In this document: positions 17,018 through 26,048 of the stretch, one piece after another
Numbering within the stretch: the first letter of the stretch is position 1
Layout of the letters: every line of letters starts with the position of its first letter
Assembly: GCF_900156105.1 (NCBI RefSeq)
Contig: NZ_FTMS01000002.1
Coordinates: 124,001 to 188,000 of the forward strand
Direction of reading: 5' to 3'
Origin: Alkalispirochaeta americana
GTDB lineage: Bacteria; Spirochaetota; Spirochaetia; DSM-27196; Alkalispirochaetaceae
DNA length: 64,000 bases
The notes under the pieces: model-generated
The model's input: the letters and a program-made list of their open reading frames with translations, nothing else
Database searches by the model: none
Told to the model about the DNA's origin: nothing
Position numbers and translations under genes: made by a program

Positions 17018-18598
17018 TCAGCTTGCTTCCTCCAGGAATTCCTCCACCTGTTCCAGGACCACCGGAGCGGCTCCTGTCTCAACCAGACCGTCCACGGTAA
17101 AAACGACTGGCGTCATGTGAATTCTCCGAACCACTCTGTCTTCGGAGCGCTCTTCGCTGTATTCCAGGCGATAGCGCTGGTTGAACGATCCGTTCACCCT
17201 GGAAGCGGTCCGTTCCCCGGTTTCGGGAGACAGCACATCGGCAGAGGCGTCTCCCGTGGCTTCGACAATCTTGAGTTCCAGCAGGGGACTCCCGGGTTGC
17301 ATCAGGTTAAATCCTCCTCGCCAGTCAAAGCGGTCCGATCGGAAGCGAAAATGGGGTGCGTCAAAGAGGATCTCCTGGTGGTTCTCGTTTCGGTAGACCC
17401 CCTGGAGTATGAAGTCCGGCCGGGAGACCCGGTGGTTTCGGACCGTGCCCTCCTGGATGCCGGGGGTCATCCGCTGGTACTGGCCATTCCAGTATTCAGC
17501 GCCATCCACGTTAATTCGGATGGTATCGGTCCCCAGGACGGTTACAGCGATCTGTCTTCTCACGGTACGAAGTACGGCATTGCGCAGATTCATAAGGAGC
17601 CCCGGACCGCTCTGGTAGATTGCTTTATACGAGTTCACCCATTCGTATTGCTCCTGAGCGTCGGAGTGAAAGAGGCTTACCCGCTGGTTTGCCGTATCAA
17701 AAAAAGCAAGCTCCGCCGGGGAACCAGCCGCGCTTTCGGTGCTGCGAAACCAGGGGCCGCTCAGAAATTGCTCCATTCCCGCCGTATCCGCATCGTAGAG
17801 TTCGCGTAGTTGGGCCTGTTCCGCCTGCACTCCCGGCAGTTCCTCCTGATGGGCCAGGTGATACTGCCCGGACTCAGCGTTCCATCGGTATTCGGACCGA
17901 ATCAGATCGTGAGGATCTTCGGTTTGGTCATTTCTTTGAAAGAGAAGAATAGGAAAGCTCTCGCCCGTGCTCTGGAGTGTCCGGTAGGCGTCGGAACGGC
18001 GACGATCGGCGATTTCGATGCTTCCGTCGGTGGTGCCGCTGAAGATTTCCCGAAACAGAAGGTCTCTCTGGCCACGTTCCCGTGGCTCCTGACGAAAGAC
18101 GTTTATGGTCTGCTTGCCTGCCGGATCAATGCCTGTTCCAATAATCTCCTCCTGGTGGTCGCCCGTCAGATCCATGGTGGATACCGAGAAAGAGCGCATA
18201 CCCGTGGCCTCGGTCACCCCTTCCCAGGATACGCGATAGATGTTCCTCAGAGGATCAAAGATTGCCACCAGGAGTCGCACCCGGTCCGAAGGATCGTCCC
18301 GCCGTTTTACCACCACAATCTGCTCATCGGGCTCGCTCATGGTGAGACTCACATTGTGGGTTGAAATCAGCAGGTATTCGTCGGAGAGGTTTACCCGGAG
18401 CCCCACGTCTTCATCTTCGGTTTGGATGGAAACAGCCCGGGTTTCTTCCCTGGCCAGGATAATGCCCGGTGCTGCGCCCGGGAGCGTTACCTCGGTGCGG
18501 TGGGGGATGGCCGAGGACTCTTGAACTTCGGTACAGGAAAAAAGTGCAAGGCCCCCAAGAAGGCAGAGGGCCAGGGGGAAAAGAGTTGTTTCTTTCAC
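17018..18598 (-). CDS. Large lipoprotein of unknown function
   Basis: 526 residues from a GTG with GGAGCG directly before it. This start places a short basic N-terminus before LFPLALCLLGGLALFSC, a signal peptide ending in the relaxed lipobox LFSC. The open frame continues to 18736 but into the guaB promoter. The mature part has repeated strand-rich blocks (RVRLLVAIFDPLRNIYRVSWEG, STMDLTGDHQEEIIGTGID) resembling FG-GAP/VCBS-type propeller repeats with DxTGDxxxE. The last third ends near EVTG-like text and the C-terminal VVLEQVEEFLEEAS. Function unknown; periplasmic or surface. Confidence 0.75.
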   Translation of the reverse strand: MKETTLFPLALCLLGGLALFSCTEVQESSAIPHRTEVTLPGAAPGIILAREETRAVSIQTEDEDVGLRVNLSDEYLLISTHNVSLTMSEPDEQIVVVKRRDDPSDRVRLLVAIFDPLRNIYRVSWEGVTEATGMRSFSVSTMDLTGDHQEEIIGTGIDPAGKQTINVFRQEPRERGQRDLLFREIFSGTTDGSIEIADRRRSDAYRTLQSTGESFPILLFQRNDQTEDPHDLIRSEYRWNAESGQYHLAHQEELPGVQAEQAQLRELYDADTAGMEQFLSGPWFRSTESAAGSPAELAFFDTANQRVSLFHSDAQEQYEWVNSYKAIYQSGPGLLMNLRNAVLRTVRRQIAVTVLGTDTIRINVDGAEYWNGQYQRMTPGIQEGTVRNHRVSRPDFILQGVYRNENHQEILFDAPHFRFRSDRFDWRGGFNLMQPGSPLLELKIVEATGDASADVLSPETGERTASRVNGSFNQRYRLEYSEERSEDRVVRRIHMTPVVFTVDGLVETGAAPVVLEQVEEFLEEAS

Positions 18599-18626
18599 CG
18601 CTCCATTGTGCCACACCTGCCTTCCC

Positions 18627-18677
18627 GTGGACAACGGTCCCAAACCGGGAAGAACGATTTCACCCTGTGGACAACGG
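18627..18677. repeat. Two direct copies of GTGGACAACGG before guaB
   Basis: GTGGACAACGG at 18627-18637 and again at 18667-18677, exactly 40 bases apart. The second lies in TGTGGACAA, the complement of TTGTCCACA, one mismatch from the DnaA box TTATCCACA, and overlaps the guaB -35. A regulatory site is likely. Confidence 0.6.
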
Positions 18678-18696
18678 CTCCGTTTTTTTGCATAGT
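18668..18696 (+). promoter_or_regulatory. guaB promoter, start codon 5 bases after -10
   Basis: TGGACA (18668-18673), a 17-base spacer and CATAGT (18691-18696), then five bases to the ATG at 18702. There is no SD. Confidence 0.5.
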
Positions 18697-18701
18697 AGTG
18701 T

Positions 18702-20171
18702 ATGGACGCTTTAAACAATACCGGGCGGACCCCCATGTTCGCCGAAAAGTACAGCTACGACGATGTTCTTCTGCAACCCGGCTTTTCCTCGGTCGTGCCC
18801 GGGGATACCGATACCGGGGTATCTCTCACTCCCGGAATACATCTGAATATTCCCATCATGGCCGCTGCCATGGATACCGTTACGGAACAGGACCTGGCAA
18901 TTGCCCTGGCTCTTGAGGGTGGTGTGGGAGTAATCCATCGAAACATGCCTCCCGAAGAGCAGGTTCGCCAGGTAAGTGCGGTAAAACGCCACCTGAACTG
19001 GATCATTGAGAACCCCGTCACAGTAGGTCCCAGGCAGACCATCGGAGAAATCCGGGAGATCGTCGACTTCTACTGCATCTCCGGACTTCCCGTGATCGAG
19101 GGCGAGCGTCTTGTGGGAATCATCACCAGCCGCGACCTGCGCTTTGCTCCCGATAACACGCAACTGGTGGAAGAGGTCATGACCAGAGACCCTGTTGTGG
19201 AAGTGGGGCGCCCCTCTCTTGCCAGTGCAAAAGCCAAGTTCAACCAGCACAAGATCGAGAAACTCCCCGTGGTGGACGAAGAGGGGCATCTTACGGGGCT
19301 GATCACGGTGAAAGACATGGAAAAGCACAGCCTTTTCCCTCAGGCGGCAACAGACGCTTCGGGAAAACTTCTGGTTGGCGCTGCCGTGGCCCCCTCCGAT
19401 GTGGAGACTCGCCTGGGACCGCTTTTCGAGGCCCGGGTTGATTTTGTGGTAGTCGATACTGCTCACGGTGATTCCCAAAACGTGGTGGATACGATCAAAC
19501 TCATAAAAAGCCGTCATCCTGAACTTCCTGTAGTGGGTGGCAACGTGGCCACCGGTGCCGGAACCCGGCGTCTCATTGAGGCCGGAGCAGACATTATCAA
19601 AGTTGGAGTGGGGCCTGGCTCCATCTGTACCACCCGAATAGTTGCCGGAATTGGCGTTCCCCAGCTTTCTGCTGTGATGGACGCCGTGGAGGTGGCCCGG
19701 GAGTACAATGTCCCCGTCATTGCCGACGGTGGAGTGAAGTATTCCGGTGATATCACCAAGGCGATCGCCGGCGGCGCCCATGTGGTGATGGTGGGAGGGC
19801 TTTTTGCAGGGCTCAAGGAGTCTCCGGGCAAGGAGTTTCTCTACGAGGGCAGGATCTTCAAGGCCTATCGAGGCATGGGATCTGTGGCAGCCATGAAAAA
19901 GGGCGGGGCCGACCGCTATAATGTGGCCGAGGGTGAAGAGCCAGTTCCGGAAGGTGTGGAAGGACGGGTTCCCTACAAGGGAGAACTCAAGCCCTACCTG
20001 CACCAGCTCGTTACGGGACTCCGAAAGGGAATGGGCTATTGCGGATGTGCCGACCTGATGCAATTGCGGGAATATCGGAACTTCGTTAAGATTACCGCTG
20101 CTGGCCTGGCGGAGAGTCACGTCCACGATGTTTCCATGACTCGCCAGCCGGAAAATTATTCCCGGAGTTGA
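18702..20171 (+). CDS. guaB: Inosine-5'-monophosphate dehydrogenase
   Basis: NAD-dependent oxidation of IMP to XMP, the committed step to GTP. 489 residues, typical. A TIM barrel is split by two CBS domains (about 95-210, e.g. [11 protein letters not shown] and [12 protein letters not shown]). The active-site loop [18 protein letters not shown] carries the catalytic Cys, with [20 protein letters not shown] and [10 protein letters not shown] following. An in-frame ATG at 18735 ([16 protein letters not shown]) is an alternative start matching the shorter homologues. It is the first gene of guaB-purA-guaA. Confidence 0.96.
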   Translation: MDALNNTGRTPMFAEKYSYDDVLLQPGFSSVVPGDTDTGVSLTPGIHLNIPIMAAAMDTVTEQDLAIALALEGGVGVIHRNMPPEEQVRQVSAVKRHLNWIIENPVTVGPRQTIGEIREIVDFYCISGLPVIEGERLVGIITSRDLRFAPDNTQLVEEVMTRDPVVEVGRPSLASAKAKFNQHKIEKLPVVDEEGHLTGLITVKDMEKHSLFPQAATDASGKLLVGAAVAPSDVETRLGPLFEARVDFVVVDTAHGDSQNVVDTIKLIKSRHPELPVVGGNVATGAGTRRLIEAGADIIKVGVGPGSICTTRIVAGIGVPQLSAVMDAVEVAREYNVPVIADGGVKYSGDITKAIAGGAHVVMVGGLFAGLKESPGKEFLYEGRIFKAYRGMGSVAAMKKGGADRYNVAEGEEPVPEGVEGRVPYKGELKPYLHQLVTGLRKGMGYCGCADLMQLREYRNFVKITAAGLAESHVHDVSMTRQPENYSRS

Positions 20172-20175
20172 CAAT

Positions 20176-21417
20176 TTGAACGTTGTAGTAATCGGTGCGC
20201 AATGGGGAGATGAGGGCAAGGGAAAGATCGTTGATTATCTTTCTTCGGAAGTACAGAAAGTTGTACGGTTTTCCGGTGGCGCCAACGCTGGCCATACCAT
20301 TGTCCATGGGGACAAGACGTACAAGCTTCACCTTGTTCCGTCGGGAATCATCTACCCTGACACGGTGGTCATTCTCGGAACGGGGATGGTGATAGATCCC
20401 GAGGCGCTCTTTGCGGAGCTGGAGGAGCTGGAGAAGCAAGGCGTTTCCTGGAAGGGTCGGGTTCTGATTTCCGACAGGGCCCATCTGGTTCTTCCAAGCC
20501 ATCGCCAGGAGGATCTCCGGCGGGAAGAAGAGCGGGAAAACCCTATCGGTACCACCGGTCGGGGTATCGGGGTCGCCTACGCGCATAAGGCATACCGTGA
20601 CGGGGTCCGTCTGGCCGATCTGGCCTGGCCCCGACACATCGCCTCCCTGACACAGGAAGATCAGGATTTTCTGGCCCTCTGGAAAGATCGGCTCCTGCCC
20701 CTGATGGTCGATCTGGCATCCTATATTCACACTGGAGCACCCCGGGAAGAAGAAAAAGTCCTTCTCGAAGGGGCCCAGGGCGCTCTTCTGGACATCGATC
20801 TGGGAACCTATCCCTACGTCTCGAGCGGAGCCTCCTGTTCCGGGGGTGCCCTCAGCGGAGCATCCCTTGGCCCGGGTGATATCGATCACGTTCTGGGTGT
20901 CTTCAAGGCCTACAGCACCCGGGTGGGGAACGGCCCCTTTCCCAGCGAGTTCGACGGGCGCAACCAGGACGGACTCGAGACCCACATTCGGGAATTGGGC
21001 CGCGAATACGGGGTAACCACAGGCCGTCCCCGCCGAATCGGATATCTCGATCTTGTGGCGCTCCGCTACGCCTGCCGGACCAACGGGATTACCAGCCTGG
21101 CCCTGACCCATCTGGATGTTTATGACACTCTGGAAACAGTAACGGCCTGTATCGGCTACGAGACCGACGATCAAACGCTGGATTATTTTCCTGCCTCAAT
21201 CCCGCTTCTGGAACGGGCCCGGCCCGTGACAAAAAGTCTTCCCGGCTGGCAACGCCCCCTGGGAGAGGCCTCATCCTTTGAGGATCTGCCCCGGGAGGCT
21301 CGGGATTATATTACCTTCATCGAAGATTACCTGGAAGTGCCGATCAGTATTGTCTCCGTCGGTTACCAGCGGAATCAAACGATTGTTCGACGATCACTAT
21401 GGGGAGAAAAGGTATGA
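20176..21417 (+). CDS. purA: Adenylosuccinate synthetase
   Basis: Joins IMP and Asp using GTP, the first step to AMP. 413 residues from a TTG start with GGAG eight bases upstream, 4 bases after guaB. Motifs are VVVIGAQWGDEGKGKIVDYL (P-loop-like site with catalytic Asp), GGANAGHT (catalytic His), GTTGRGIGVAYAHKAYRDGVR, LLEGAQGALLDIDLGTYPYVSS and TGRPRRIGYLDLVALRYA. With guaB and guaA it places both exits from IMP in one operon. Confidence 0.97.
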   Translation: MNVVVIGAQWGDEGKGKIVDYLSSEVQKVVRFSGGANAGHTIVHGDKTYKLHLVPSGIIYPDTVVILGTGMVIDPEALFAELEELEKQGVSWKGRVLISDRAHLVLPSHRQEDLRREEERENPIGTTGRGIGVAYAHKAYRDGVRLADLAWPRHIASLTQEDQDFLALWKDRLLPLMVDLASYIHTGAPREEEKVLLEGAQGALLDIDLGTYPYVSSGASCSGGALSGASLGPGDIDHVLGVFKAYSTRVGNGPFPSEFDGRNQDGLETHIRELGREYGVTTGRPRRIGYLDLVALRYACRTNGITSLALTHLDVYDTLETVTACIGYETDDQTLDYFPASIPLLERARPVTKSLPGWQRPLGEASSFEDLPREARDYITFIEDYLEVPISIVSVGYQRNQTIVRRSLWGEKV

Positions 21418-23000
21418 CTACAGGATCGGCTCTGACGCCGCCCTCCGGCACCGACAGGATCGTTATCCTGGATTTTGGAAGCCAGACCACGCACCTTATC
21501 GGACGCCGCATTCGCGAGCAGGGAATCTTTGCGCAGATCGTGGCCGGTACCGCGCCGGTAGAAGAATGGCTCGACGAAGGGGTGAGGGGAATTATCCTCT
21601 CGGGCTCTCCCTCATCTATCCACGATGACGATCCGCCCCTTCCCGACAGGCGTATCTACTCCCAGGGGCTTCCCCTTCTGGGAATCTGTTACGGTCTCCA
21701 CGTAACGGCGCACCTCCAGGGCGGAGAAATCAGCCGTGCCGAGACGCGAGAGTATGGCCCTGCTCCTGTGGAGGTCGTAACAAACCACGAGATCACCTCC
21801 GGCGTGAGTCGGCGGTTTACCTCCTGGATGAGCCATGGCGATGCGATCCGTCGTCTGCCCCCGGGCGCCCGGGAGATCGCCACCACCTCCCACGGGGTAA
21901 CGGCTATTGTCACCATCCCGGAATGCTCCTTCGTGGGCTTGCAGTTCCACCCCGAGGTGACCCACTCGGAACAGGGAATACAAATTCTGGATAACTTCGC
22001 CGCAGGAGTCTGTCAGGCTCGCCGCCAGTGGTCCGTGGAGAACTATCTTGGACAGCTCCAGGAGGAGCTGCGTGGTCAGGCCGGGGATAAGCCGATCCTC
22101 CTCCTTATTTCAGGTGGTGTCGATTCGTCGGTCGTGGCAGCTCTCCTCCTTCAGACCTTCCCTCCAGAGCAGGTCCATCTCATGTACATCGATACGGGAC
22201 TGATGAGGAAGGATGAATCGGTAGAAATCGGGGCTGCCCTGCGAAAGTTGGGGGCCCGAAACCTCTACCTGATCGATGCAGAAGAGCGCTTTCTTTCCGC
22301 TCTCGCCGGTGTAACGGATCCCGAAAAGAAGCGCCACATCATCGGAGACCTCTTTATCTCGGTTCAGGAGGAAGAGATTGCTTCCAGGCTCTCGGGGGAC
22401 TACCTGCTCGCCCAGGGCACGCTTTATACCGATCTTATCGAGAGTGGCCACGGAAGTGGAGGCAAGGCGAAATCGATCAAGAGCCATCACAACGTGGCAA
22501 GCCCTTTGGTCAAAAAGAAGCGTGAGGCCGGACTCATTCTGGAGCCCCTGGCAGCTCTCTACAAGGACGAGGTCCGGGACCTGGGCCGTCTTCTGGGATT
22601 GCCCGAAGAGATCGTTGGTCGCCATCCTTTCCCTGGTCCGGGCCTGGGCGTTCGTGTGCTGGGAGAGGTCACCCGGGAGCGTTGCGATATTCTCCGCGAG
22701 GCCGACGCAATTTTCATCAGGGAACTGCGGACGGCCGGTCTCTACGATGCAATCTGGCAGGCCTTTGCTGTGCTCCTGCCAATCCAGTCCGTGGGTGTTG
22801 CCGGTGACAGTCGGGCCTATGGAAACGTGGTAGCCCTGCGGGCGGTAACCTCCACAGACGGGATGACCGCCGACGTCTACGGCTTTGAGCCTGCCTTCCT
22901 CAGAACCGTTTCAGCCGCGATCACCAACGGGATACCCCAGGTGGGGAGGGTGGTCTACGACTGTTCCGGAAAACCTCCCGCCACAATCGAGTGGGAATAG
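21414..23000 (+). CDS. guaA: GMP synthase (glutamine-hydrolysing)
   Basis: Aminates XMP to GMP. 528 residues. The class I amidotransferase domain (about 15-195) has LLGICYGLH with the nucleophilic Cys and FHPEVTHSEQG with the His/Glu pair. The ATP pyrophosphatase domain has LLISGGVDSSVVAALL, and the C-terminal dimerisation domain ends KPPATIEWE. The start at 21414 (MTTGSAL) overlaps purA by ATGA and has GGGGAGAAAAGG upstream; the earlier ATG at 21399 lies before that SD. Confidence 0.97.
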   Translation: MTTGSALTPPSGTDRIVILDFGSQTTHLIGRRIREQGIFAQIVAGTAPVEEWLDEGVRGIILSGSPSSIHDDDPPLPDRRIYSQGLPLLGICYGLHVTAHLQGGEISRAETREYGPAPVEVVTNHEITSGVSRRFTSWMSHGDAIRRLPPGAREIATTSHGVTAIVTIPECSFVGLQFHPEVTHSEQGIQILDNFAAGVCQARRQWSVENYLGQLQEELRGQAGDKPILLLISGGVDSSVVAALLLQTFPPEQVHLMYIDTGLMRKDESVEIGAALRKLGARNLYLIDAEERFLSALAGVTDPEKKRHIIGDLFISVQEEEIASRLSGDYLLAQGTLYTDLIESGHGSGGKAKSIKSHHNVASPLVKKKREAGLILEPLAALYKDEVRDLGRLLGLPEEIVGRHPFPGPGLGVRVLGEVTRERCDILREADAIFIRELRTAGLYDAIWQAFAVLLPIQSVGVAGDSRAYGNVVALRAVTSTDGMTADVYGFEPAFLRTVSAAITNGIPQVGRVVYDCSGKPPATIEWE

Positions 23001-23022
23001 GCGGAGCTTTTCGGTCAGATCC

Positions 23023-23051
23023 TTTCACCTTCTGGCAGGATAGCCTATCAT
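23023..23051 (+). promoter_or_regulatory. Promoter of the potassium channel gene, start codon 6 bases after -10
   Basis: TTTCAC (23023-23028), a 17-base spacer and TATCAT (23046-23051), then GGGGCT and the ATG at 23058. Confidence 0.55.
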
Positions 23052-23057
23052 GGGGCT

Positions 23058-23846
23058 ATGCCAGAGGAAGCCAGCAAACAGACCGGGCCAGCCCTGCGAT
23101 GGGGTCTTGTCGCAGGGCCGATCCTTCGCTTTCTTGAGCCAGGAGTAGCCGTGATCGCGGCCGCTCTGGTTGCTCTTGATCTTCTGGGGCGCGTTTCCAT
23201 ATCCCGGAACCCGGCCTTGTTCGTGATCGATACAACAATCGTCATCTTTTTTTCCCTGGACTACCTGACAGGACTGCTTCTCTCGTCTGACAAGAAACAG
23301 TATATACGAAGTCATCTGATTGACCTGATCTCCATTCTTCCCGTCTACCAGTTTCGCGCCCTCCGGGCAGTCCGTCTCGTTCGGCTTCTCCGGCTGGTTT
23401 CTCTGGCCATGCGGGCACGACGACGCATATCGAACTACTTTACATCCCACGTCCTCACCTACGTGGTGGCTATTCTCTTCGGAGTGATCGCCCTGGGATC
23501 TGTCTCGATTTACCTGGTGGAGCGGGGAAACAGCATGACATCCTTCTCCGACGCCCTCTGGTGGACTGTAGTTACCGTTACTACCGTTGGATACGGCGAT
23601 CTTTCTCCCGAGAGTTCCCTGGGGCGGGTTGTTGCCATTCTTCTCATGATTACCGGCGTGGGTGCCCTGGCGGCTTTCACCGGAACGGTTGCATCGGTAA
23701 TTCTTCACCGATCAGGGACAGGGCGCTCTCTGTCAAAAGAGGAGGCTCCGCAGACAGAAGCTCTTCTGGCCGACCTGTCGCCCCAGGAGATCCGGGAAGT
23801 CCGGGTTTTCATCGATTTCATCAAGTATCGTCGCGGAAAGTTATGA
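23058..23846 (+). CDS. Voltage-gated-type potassium channel subunit
   Basis: 262 residues. The selectivity filter TVGYGD stands in a pore loop (SDALWWTVVTVTTVGYGDLSPES, given here only as filter and surroundings at about 165-187). Before it are S1-S4-like helices, with an S4 rich in regularly spaced Arg (RALRAVRLVRLLRLVSLAMR), and after it an S6 helix (VVAILLMITGVGALAAFTG). A short cytoplasmic tail (EEAPQTEALLADLSPQEIREV) follows, with no RCK or cyclic-nucleotide domain. It is an inner-membrane K+ channel with a likely voltage sensor. It is monocistronic by position. Confidence 0.92.
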   Translation: MPEEASKQTGPALRWGLVAGPILRFLEPGVAVIAAALVALDLLGRVSISRNPALFVIDTTIVIFFSLDYLTGLLLSSDKKQYIRSHLIDLISILPVYQFRALRAVRLVRLLRLVSLAMRARRRISNYFTSHVLTYVVAILFGVIALGSVSIYLVERGNSMTSFSDALWWTVVTVTTVGYGDLSPESSLGRVVAILLMITGVGALAAFTGTVASVILHRSGTGRSLSKEEAPQTEALLADLSPQEIREVRVFIDFIKYRRGKL

Positions 23847-23910
23847 GGCTGATATACACCTTCTATGCAGCCTCTATGCATCCAGCCCCCTTTTCGTGTA
23901 ATTTCCCGGG

Positions 23911-25284
23911 ATGATGAATACACCGGAAACAACCAACACCTCTCTCTGGAAGCAAAAGAACTTCTGGATCTTCCTTCTTCCCTCAGCGGCGGGAGTCTTT
24001 CTTTTTATGGCACCGATCCGGTTTGCCGGCGATATCACCATCCCCGTGGCGATCCTGGCAAATGCCCTGAAAGCGGTCATGGGGGATCTCCTGGTTCCTC
24101 TGGTAACGGCAATCATCGCCATTATGGCGGTGGCAACGGTGGCCACAAAATTGATAAAACCAGCCTTTCTTGAACGAAGCCCCTTTCTGGACCGCCTTCT
24201 GAACCCGTCCCCCCTCTGGGTGGCAATACGCCTCATCGGGGGGCTGGCGATTATAAGCACCTTTTTCGAGCTGGGCCCCGAGGCAATCTGGAGCGGCGAC
24301 ACAGGCGGGCTGGTTCTCTATGAACTCTTGCCGACCCTCTTTGCAGTCTTCTTTTTTGCCGGTCTTTTGCTACCGTTACTTCTGAACTTCGGCCTTCTGG
24401 AACTCTTCGGGACGCTCCTGAGTAAAGTCATGAGACCTCTCTTCAATTTGCCCGGCCGTTCCGCCATCGACTGTACCGCTTCCTGGCTTGGTGACGGAAG
24501 CGTGGGAATCCTCCTGACCAGCAAGCAGTACGAGAGTTCCTTTTATACCCAGCGTGAGGCTGCGGTGGTGGGCACCACCTTTTCGGCGGTTTCCATCACT
24601 TTCAGTCTGGTTGTTCTGGCCCAGGTCAATCTGGAGCACCTCTTTCTTCCCTTCTACGGCACGATCTGTGTGGCTGGACTTGTCGCCGCTGTTATCATGC
24701 CCCGCATACCGCCCCTGCGATGGAAAAAAGACATCTACATCGATGGTGCAGAGCCTGATCAGGATGCCGAGGTAATTCCCCAGGGAAAAACGGTCTTCTC
24801 TTGGGGGCTGGCCCTGGCGGTGAAGAAGGCTGACACGGTGGTCTCGTTGCGCCGGGAGGCATCGGAGGGGGCAAAAAATGCCGTGGACATGGTCTTTGGC
24901 GTCCTCCCTGTGGTGATGGCTCTGGGAACGGTGGCACTGATCATCGCCGAAACCACCAGCCTCTTTACCATTCTGGGGATGCCCTTTATCCCGCTTCTCA
25001 ATCTGCTGGCTGTCCCCGAAGCAGCAGCGGCGTCGGAAACCATGGTCGTGGGCTTTGCCGACATGTTTATTCCTGCCATTCTTGCTATGTCAATCGAGAG
25101 CGAGATGACACGGTTTATCATTGCCGCTCTCTCGGTGACCCAGCTGATTTATCTTTCCGAGGTGGGAGCTCTTCTTCTGGGAAGCCGCATTCCTGTCAAT
25201 GCAGTTGATCTCTTCGTCATTTTCCTGCTTCGTACTGTTATTACTCTCCCTGTTATTGCAGGTCTTGCTCATCTGATCTTCTAG
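23911..25284 (+). CDS. YjiH-like membrane protein with nucleoside-recognition (GATE) domains
   Basis: 457 residues, about ten hydrophobic helices. The sequence begins WKQKNFWIFLLPSAAGVFLFM, the usual YjiH-family start, and includes the gate-type region DCTASWLGDGSVGILLTSKQYE with VVGTTFSAVSITFSLVVLAQV. A second gate block follows in the C-terminal half (SETMVVGFADMFIPAILA, LSVTQLIYLSEVGALLLGS). The transported substrate is not established; it is an inner-membrane transporter-like protein. An extended -10 (TGATATACA, 23850-23858) lies upstream. The ATG at 23911 or 23914 is equally possible, and no SD is seen. Confidence 0.82.
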   Translation: MMNTPETTNTSLWKQKNFWIFLLPSAAGVFLFMAPIRFAGDITIPVAILANALKAVMGDLLVPLVTAIIAIMAVATVATKLIKPAFLERSPFLDRLLNPSPLWVAIRLIGGLAIISTFFELGPEAIWSGDTGGLVLYELLPTLFAVFFFAGLLLPLLLNFGLLELFGTLLSKVMRPLFNLPGRSAIDCTASWLGDGSVGILLTSKQYESSFYTQREAAVVGTTFSAVSITFSLVVLAQVNLEHLFLPFYGTICVAGLVAAVIMPRIPPLRWKKDIYIDGAEPDQDAEVIPQGKTVFSWGLALAVKKADTVVSLRREASEGAKNAVDMVFGVLPVVMALGTVALIIAETTSLFTILGMPFIPLLNLLAVPEAAAASETMVVGFADMFIPAILAMSIESEMTRFIIAALSVTQLIYLSEVGALLLGSRIPVNAVDLFVIFLLRTVITLPVIAGLAHLIF

Positions 25285-25309
25285 CCAGGTTTTCCTTTTC
25301 TCCCGTTTC

Positions 25310-25339
25310 GGGAGGCGGTTGCACTTGTGATCGCCTCCC
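25310..25339. repeat. Perfect inverted repeat upstream of a barrel gene
   Basis: GGGAGGCG (25310-25317) and CGCCTCCC (25332-25339) flank a 14-base centre that includes the -35 TTGTGA. A second small hairpin, CTCCCG-TTT-CGGGAG, lies at 25301-25315. It could be an operator or the terminator of the upstream gene. Confidence 0.5.
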
Positions 25340-25354
25340 TACTTCCCCTATTAT
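25325..25354 (+). promoter_or_regulatory. Promoter of the 25373 barrel gene
   Basis: TTGTGA (25325-25330), an 18-base spacer and TATTAT (25349-25354). The resulting leader carries GGGAGGTG before the ATG. Confidence 0.55.
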
Positions 25355-25372
25355 GAAACGGGAGGTGTTGCC

Positions 25373-25987
25373 ATGACAGGTGTTGACGAAAGGACGGGCA
25401 GAAAAAGTCCCGCTCCATTTTTGAGTCTTCTTTCTTTTATGTTCCTTTCCTTTTTCCTCTTCCCGTCTTTTGTTGTCCCCTCTCCGAGGGAGGCCACCGG
25501 AGAGGTGGGGTTTTCAGGAGGGCGCTGGTTTCCAGGTGATATCAAGATCGACAACGAAAACATGGAAGCCGATAACAATGTGCTGCTTCGAGGACATCTG
25601 GATATGTACATCGTTCCACAACTTTCCGTGGGAATGTACGTAGCAACCACCCGGGGCGAGTTTAGGGACAGTGAGTTCAAGGGAAACAGTTTTGATACTA
25701 CCGAGTTTGGGGGCGCCCTGCGGGCGAGGTACTTTGTCACTGAGACATTCTCCCTGAGACCGGGGCTGGAGTTTGGATATCGGCGCACCACCATCGAGGA
25801 AGTCAGCGACGATCCCCGGGGAGTGGGTCTGAACGGAACCATGGAGGTGCAATACCATTTCCCCTCGGGGGCGATACCCTATGTGGATATGGGGTTCATG
25901 AGCCAGCCCTTCGGAGGAAACAGGCAGTGGGATATCACCTGGGGGCCTCGTTTTTATCTGTCTGTGGGGGTCGGGCACACCTTCTAG
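25373..25987 (+). CDS. Small outer-membrane beta-barrel protein
   Basis: 204 residues, ATG with GGGAGGTG seven bases upstream. A long signal peptide (about 1-42, hydrophobic core LSLLSFMFLSFFLFPSFVV) is followed by barrel strands: GEVGFSGGRWFPGD, LDMYIVPQLSVGMYVATTRGEF, GALRARYFVTETFSLRPGLEFGYR, GTMEVQYHFPSGAIPYVDMGF, and a terminal PRFYLSVGVGHTF ending in Phe. It resembles the eight-stranded barrels (OmpW/OmpX size). Substrate or partner is unknown. Confidence 0.82.
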   Translation: MTGVDERTGRKSPAPFLSLLSFMFLSFFLFPSFVVPSPREATGEVGFSGGRWFPGDIKIDNENMEADNNVLLRGHLDMYIVPQLSVGMYVATTRGEFRDSEFKGNSFDTTEFGGALRARYFVTETFSLRPGLEFGYRRTTIEEVSDDPRGVGLNGTMEVQYHFPSGAIPYVDMGFMSQPFGGNRQWDITWGPRFYLSVGVGHTF

Positions 25988-25993
25988 GTCGGT

Positions 25994-26027
25994 CTTGAGG
26001 TATCGGGGAACTTGAGGTATCGGGGAA
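25994..26027. repeat. Perfect 17-base tandem duplication
   Basis: CTTGAGGTATCGGGGAA occurs at 25994-26010 and again directly at 26011-26027, without mismatch, ending 21 bases before the next start codon. Replication slippage is the simple explanation. Confidence 0.9.
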
Positions 26028-26048
26028 GAAAGGGCAAGGAGGGGCGTC

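Noticed and set aside
18600..18701. Replication origin suggested by DnaA-box-like repeats
   Set aside because: Only two boxes, no AT-rich unwinding stretch, and no dnaA, dnaN or gyrB nearby; promoter regulation is more likely.
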